Source: an uncultured Clostridia bacterium
Lineage (GTDB): Bacteria > Bacillota > Clostridia > Lachnospirales > Lachnospiraceae
Direction: 5' to 3'
Length of the DNA stretch: 10,736 nucleotides
Assembly: GCA_947304065.1 (NCBI GenBank)
Contig: CAMZAI010000091.1
Span: forward strand, 1 to 10,736
Shown: piece after piece, positions 7,225 to 10,736 of the stretch
Numbering within the stretch: position 1 is the stretch's first letter
How the letters are laid out: every line of letters begins with the position of its first letter
Program-made: the position numbers and the translations under genes
Notes under the pieces: model-generated
The model's database searches: none
Told to the model about the DNA's origin: nothing
Seen by the model: only the letters and a program-made list of their open reading frames with translations

Positions 7225-8466
7225 ATGAAAACAGTCGGGATCATAGCGGAATTCAATCCATTCCACTGCGGACATGAATACATCATCAATGAAGCGAAGC
7301 GCATTTCGGGCGCCGACAGGTGCGTGATAGCCATGAGCGGCGATTTTGTGCAGCGCGGAACCCCCGCGGTCTGCGACAAATCCCTGCGTGCACGGATGGC
7401 GCTCCTCTCCGGTGCAGACGCTGTTTTCGAGCTTCCGGTCCCCTATGCGACCGCTTCGGCCGAGATCTTTGCCGAGGCAGGCGTGAAGCTCTTAAATTCT
7501 CTTGGCAATGTCGATTTTATCGCGTTCGGCTGCGAATGTCCCGACATCGATATTCTTTTTAAGATCGCGGATATCCTGAACAATGAGAGCGAGCTGTTCA
7601 AGAGCGTCCTTCAGGAAAAACTGAAGGAAGGATGCAGCTTCCCCGCCGCCCGCGACGCCGCATTCGAGGCCGAAACAGGCGACCCGTCCCTTACTGCGAT
7701 CCTTCGTTCCCCGAACAATATCCTCGCGATCGAGTACGTGAGGGCCTGCCTTAAGCTGTCCCCCGCAGGCCGGGAAAGCCTTACCTTAAGGCCCGTCGCC
7801 ATCAAACGCACCGGCAGCGGCTACCATGACGATACGATAGTACGCCACATGCAGTCCTCTGCGACCGCACTGCGCGCCGCTCTCGAGGATCCCGACGGCG
7901 ACACCGGAGAGCTGATCGGTCAGGTGCCCGACGAGGTATTGAAGCTGATCGATGAGAATTACCGGCGTACACTCCCGATCACGGCCGACGACTTAAGTCC
8001 GATGCTTTATCTAAGGCTCAACGATCCCGCGATCACCGATCATACTGTCTTTGCGGATGTGAACAGAGATCTTGCGAACGCCCTTTCCAAATATAAAAAC
8101 GAGCCCTGTACATTTACAGAGCTCGCCTCAAAACTGAAATCAAAAAACAATAACTATACCGCGGTATGCCGCGCCCTGCTGCATCTGACGCTCGGCATCG
8201 GACCGGAGCACATCGCGTCGCTTAAAGCCTCGGATACGCTTCCCGCGATCCGCCTGCTCGGTCTGAAACGCTCGTCTTCCGAGCTTCTCCGTCCGGTCAG
8301 CGATTCGGAGCACACCGAACTGATCACCAAGCCCGCGGACGCCGACCGCACACAGCCTCTCACGGCCGCCGGTCTTCATGCTTCGGGCATCTACCGCCAG
8401 CTCATCCGTGCGAGATTCGGTACCGATCCCGGCAGCGAGCTGACCTGTTCGCCCGTCATCCTTTGA
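7225..8466 (+). CDS. tmcAL: tRNA(Met) cytidine acetate ligase TmcAL (YlbM family)
   Basis: TmcAL makes N4-acetylcytidine at the wobble base of elongator tRNA(Met) from ATP and acetate, with an acetyl-AMP intermediate; it keeps the CAU anticodon from misreading AUA. The 413-residue product has the nucleotidyltransferase-like N-terminus GIIAEFNPFHCGH with HCGH at 14-17, then MSGDFVQRG 37-45 and FGCE 101-104, all family hallmarks. KRTGSGYHD (194-202) and SSATALRA (from 211) belong to the conserved middle region, and SPVIL is a family-like C-terminus. Length fits the family (about 400). The ATG has GGAGG 4 bp upstream (7216-7220). It is divergent from feoAB and convergent with the GH43 gene, overlapping it by 11 bp, so it is probably a single-gene transcript. 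Function is well established for the Bacillus subtilis protein and is inferred here by family motifs. Confidence 0.94.
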   Translation: MKTVGIIAEFNPFHCGHEYIINEAKRISGADRCVIAMSGDFVQRGTPAVCDKSLRARMALLSGADAVFELPVPYATASAEIFAEAGVKLLNSLGNVDFIAFGCECPDIDILFKIADILNNESELFKSVLQEKLKEGCSFPAARDAAFEAETGDPSLTAILRSPNNILAIEYVRACLKLSPAGRESLTLRPVAIKRTGSGYHDDTIVRHMQSSATALRAALEDPDGDTGELIGQVPDEVLKLIDENYRRTLPITADDLSPMLYLRLNDPAITDHTVFADVNRDLANALSKYKNEPCTFTELASKLKSKNNNYTAVCRALLHLTLGIGPEHIASLKASDTLPAIRLLGLKRSSSELLRPVSDSEHTELITKPADADRTQPLTAAGLHASGIYRQLIRARFGTDPGSELTCSPVIL

Positions 8467-10111
8467 ACTTAAAATACTCAAAGTCGGCGAAACCGCCGGT
8501 CTTTAAGGTCGGATAGGAATAAAGTCCCATCCTGCAGCCCATGAAATGATCGAGCGTGTACTTAAGCTGCAGCGCCCCCGCCTTTTCCCATGTCTTTCCA
8601 TCCGCGGAATACTCAAATTCCGCGGTATCTTTATTTGCGGTAAAATCAAAGGATATCTTAAGCCAGATGTCCCTCGCGTCATAGGGCTTGTTAAGAAGCG
8701 CCCTTTCCCTGCCGTTCCCGTCGTTTACGCTCATCACGACAAACTGTTCTTCATCGTCAATGCGAACTCCGACCAGTCCGAACTGTCCCTCAAGAGCGAC
8801 AAGTCCGCAGCAGTCTCCGTCCTTTAAACCCCTGAGATCGATATGCGTGCTGCATGAGCATTTAGGTCCGCAGGTACGCTGCGTCAGCGTGTTTCTCGCC
8901 TGCAGTATCCCGTGATCGTTAATGTGTCCGTTGATCAGGCGCAGATATCCGGGACGCTCGGTGAGCGACCAGAGCGCGTCGTCGGGGTTATGGTTCCACT
9001 GCCAGAAATGCTTCGGATCCGTAAGCGCCCTCTCCTGCCCCGGAAGCCTTCTGAAATCGTCGCCCGCACTGCAGACCGTCGCGGAGTCTTTCGGATTCTT
9101 GGCGCCCTTTACTCCGGGTGCCAGAATGACGTTGCCGCCCGATTTCCCGTAGAGAGCGTCGAGATGCGCGGTTATCGGGAGCGCAAACTCCTTCGGGGCC
9201 CTGCCTTCGTCTCCGAGCATCGGCCATCCGTCCTCCCATACCACGGGAAGCACGTAAGGGATCCTTCCGACAGCTCCGTGGTCCTGGAACATGACCGCAG
9301 CCCAGACCTTGTCTTCCGGGCCTTTTTTATCGAACAGCTTAATCCCTTCGGGTGCGGTTTCCTCTGTACTCTCAGGCAGCGTAAATATCGCTCCCTGAGC
9401 CACTCCCGCGTTATTGTATCCGCAGTCGTCGTCAAGTATTATCCTGTGCTCGAAGGGTCCGTTGAGAGAATCGGACCGGTAGCAGACCTCACGCCTGCGA
9501 CCGTGGCCGTCTCTGGGCCATTCGATCATGAGCACATAGTAGCGCCCGTCGATCTTATATGCATGGGAGCCCTCCGCCTTCAGACCCATGTTCTCGGATT
9601 CCGTCGTGAACAGAAGCCTGTCGGGGCCGCCGTTCTTCAGGCTTCTCATATCTTCGGAGAGCTCTGTGATATATATCTCGTGATTCCCGTAGATTATGTA
9701 CCTGCGCCCGTCGTCGTCAATGAGGAGCGACGGGTCGTGCATGTACTTCGGGAGCAGATAGCGCTCCCATTCCGGGCCTTCGATGTTCCTTGTGCGGAAA
9801 ATGTAAGCGTGGTGATCGTCATTGCTGTTGAAGAGACAGTAATACCACTCTCCGTCCTTTCTCAGAGATGCCGCCCAGCTGCCCTTTCCGTATATATTCT
9901 GTCCGTTTTCGAGATTGTTCCCGTCCTTTTCGCTGAGCCTGTCAAAGCAGTAGCTGACTGTCTCCCAGTGCTGCAGGTCATAGGATTTCATGATGGGACA
10001 GCCCGGCATCGAATGCATGCTCGTGGTCACCATATAAAATGCGTCATCCACGCGGATAACATCGTTATCCGGAAAATCTGCCCATATGACGGGATTCTTG
10101 ATCGTTACCAT
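8456..10111 (-). CDS. GH43 family glycoside hydrolase (beta-xylosidase / alpha-L-arabinofuranosidase type)
   Basis: The 551-residue product has the five-bladed propeller signature of GH43 enzymes, which release xylose or arabinose from xylan-derived oligosaccharides. Expected catalytic residues are visible: base Asp15 in ADFPDND, pKa-tuning Asp126 in MHDPSLL, and acid Glu180 in KAEGSHAYK. The motif MVTTSMHSMPGCPIMKS recalls the subfamily 12-type xylosidases, but I cannot fix the subfamily by eye. From about 350 the C-terminal beta-sandwich module follows (WQWNHNPDDALWSLTERPGYL, QRTCGPKC, FEYSADGKTWEKAG), which often completes the active-site pocket. No signal peptide is seen, so it probably acts on imported oligosaccharides in the cytoplasm. 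The residue after the base is Asn where Pro is common. The ATG at 10109-10111 has GAAAGG 7 bp upstream. It lies 25 bp after the upstream gene, probably in one operon, and its end overlaps tmcAL by 11 bp. Confidence 0.93.
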   Translation of the reverse strand: MVTIKNPVIWADFPDNDVIRVDDAFYMVTTSMHSMPGCPIMKSYDLQHWETVSYCFDRLSEKDGNNLENGQNIYGKGSWAASLRKDGEWYYCLFNSNDDHHAYIFRTRNIEGPEWERYLLPKYMHDPSLLIDDDGRRYIIYGNHEIYITELSEDMRSLKNGGPDRLLFTTESENMGLKAEGSHAYKIDGRYYVLMIEWPRDGHGRRREVCYRSDSLNGPFEHRIILDDDCGYNNAGVAQGAIFTLPESTEETAPEGIKLFDKKGPEDKVWAAVMFQDHGAVGRIPYVLPVVWEDGWPMLGDEGRAPKEFALPITAHLDALYGKSGGNVILAPGVKGAKNPKDSATVCSAGDDFRRLPGQERALTDPKHFWQWNHNPDDALWSLTERPGYLRLINGHINDHGILQARNTLTQRTCGPKCSCSTHIDLRGLKDGDCCGLVALEGQFGLVGVRIDDEEQFVVMSVNDGNGRERALLNKPYDARDIWLKISFDFTANKDTAEFEYSADGKTWEKAGALQLKYTLDHFMGCRMGLYSYPTLKTGGFADFEYFKFKG

Positions 10112-10136
10112 TTTACAGCCTTTCGGTTCTTATTGC

Positions 10137-10733
10137 TTATTCTTCGTCTTCTTCCTCGTCTTCGGCCGCGGCCTGCGCACGCTTCTCCTTAAGCTTCGCG
10201 ATGTCGTCCTTTGCCTTTGACGCGGTCTCCTTAATGTGTCCGGCCATACCGGAGATCCTTGATTTAATGCCTTCCTTGCCGCCGAGCTTCGAAAACGCCT
10301 TGTCCACGCCGCTGAGGCCCAGGAGCTTCAGGTTGCGTCCGATATCCTCTTTATTCAGCAGATTAACGATGGCTTCGGCCATATCGATAGATATCTTGCC
10401 TCCGGACATGCATGCTACCGAGTGGAACGGCATCTCATTGATCATGGCGATGAACATTCCGCTGTTTTCTTTCTTAACTACGCCCTTGCTCTTCTCGGCA
10501 AGCTCGATAAGTTTGATGATGCGTGCGCCCCACTTGGTGCTCCTTGCATCTTCAATGGTCGAGTTAATGGTGAACGGATCGTCCGCGCGTCTTACGCTCT
10601 CGGGGATCGGTCCGCAAAGGAGCTTCTCGAACTCACTGTCGGAAACGCTCGAAGGATCGCCGAAATAATAGGTCGGGAGCTCGTCTCTCGTGTACTGCCA
10701 GATATCGTACTCCTCATGGTTGAACCAAACATC
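10137..10733 (-). CDS. C-terminal part of a protein, possibly the C-terminal extension of a GH3 beta-glucosidase-like enzyme (start missing)
   Basis: The frame is open for 198 codons from GAT at 10733 to the TAA at 10137-10139, with a codon pattern like its neighbours. It has no ATG, GTG or TTG before the ATG at 10457, and an in-frame TGA occupies the last three bases of the window (10736-10734). Stretches such as SDSEFEKLLCGPIPES, PFTINSTIEDA and MPFHSVACMSGG followed by MAEAIVNLLN resemble, from memory, the tail found after the fibronectin-like domain in clostridial GH3 enzymes. That would suit the GH43 gene 25 bp downstream, but no catalytic domain is in the window, so the assignment is tentative. 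The end is Lys/Ala-rich and probably helical, closing with EDEEEDEE. It may be the end of a gene broken by a stop or frameshift, or the TGA may be an edge error. Starting at 10457 would cut into conserved-looking sequence and has no good ribosome binding site. Confidence 0.6.
   Translation of the reverse strand, partial: DVWFNHEEYDIWQYTRDELPTYYFGDPSSVSDSEFEKLLCGPIPESVRRADDPFTINSTIEDARSTKWGARIIKLIELAEKSKGVVKKENSGMFIAMINEMPFHSVACMSGGKISIDMAEAIVNLLNKEDIGRNLKLLGLSGVDKAFSKLGGKEGIKSRISGMAGHIKETASKAKDDIAKLKEKRAQAAAEDEEEDEE
10140..10163 (-). repeat. Low-complexity acidic codon tract at the end of the upstream gene
   Basis: Eight GAA/GAG/GAC codons just before the TAA encode the terminal run EDEEEDEE, preceded by three Ala codons and a Glu/Lys/Ala-rich helix. 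The DNA is a purine-only triplet run on the coding strand apart from the GAC codons, and could slip in whole codons. Confidence 0.6.
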
Positions 10734-10736
10734 TCA

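Noticed and set aside
8912..10192. Long plus-strand open frame opposite the GH43 gene
   Set aside because: It is a shadow of GH43: the minus strand carries the catalytic motifs and family length, while the opposite frame has no recognisable domain and covers two genes on the other strand.
1..10736. tRNA or rRNA genes, CRISPR arrays, insertion sequences, attachment sites, or a defence system
   Set aside because: No spaced direct repeats, transposase motifs, terminal inverted repeats or clover-leaf sequence were seen; the window is nearly fully occupied by seven protein genes.

Overview
The window looks like chromosome from an anaerobic Clostridia-type Firmicute, most likely Lachnospiraceae or a close relative. 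This rests on the gene families and their order (M16C protease, era, recO), AGGAG-type ribosome binding sites, TmcAL rather than TmcA chemistry for tRNA(Met), a FeoA-FeoB fusion, and intracellular-type plant polysaccharide hydrolases. By eye the G+C is above 50%, but I did not count it. I saw no phage, transposon, CRISPR, tRNA or rRNA signal. The window is almost completely coding; its largest non-coding gap is about 116 bp.

Block 1 (1-7108, all minus strand, read right to left) is a four-gene run: a FeoA-FeoB ferrous iron transporter fusion, an M16C/PreP-like zinc peptidase, the ribosome-assembly GTPase Era, and the DNA repair protein RecO, which runs off the left edge. Gaps are 32, 45 and 8 bp and none holds an obvious terminator. 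A sigma-A-like promoter (TTGTTA, 17 bp, TAAAAT) lies just before feoAB. A second one, with a perfect TATAAT that contains the feoAB stop codon, may drive peptidase-era-recO independently of iron control.

Block 2 (7225-8466, plus strand) is tmcAL, the tRNA(Met) cytidine acetate ligase. It is divergent from feoAB, with its own extended -10 promoter in the shared 116 bp gap.

Block 3 (8456-10736, minus strand) is a carbohydrate-use segment. It holds a GH43 beta-xylosidase/arabinofuranosidase whose 3' end overlaps tmcAL tail to tail by 11 bp, preceded by the C-terminal part of another protein that resembles the C-terminal extension of clostridial GH3 beta-glucosidases. That upstream frame is open to the window edge but meets an in-frame TGA in the last three bases, with no start codon between TGA and an ATG deep inside the frame.

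Most of the window is ordinary housekeeping sequence. The points most worth a second look are the acidic insertion of about 46 residues in the KH domain of Era, the long charged linker in the FeoAB fusion, the promoter laid over the feoAB stop codon, and the interrupted frame at the right edge. I did not find a convincing undescribed system.
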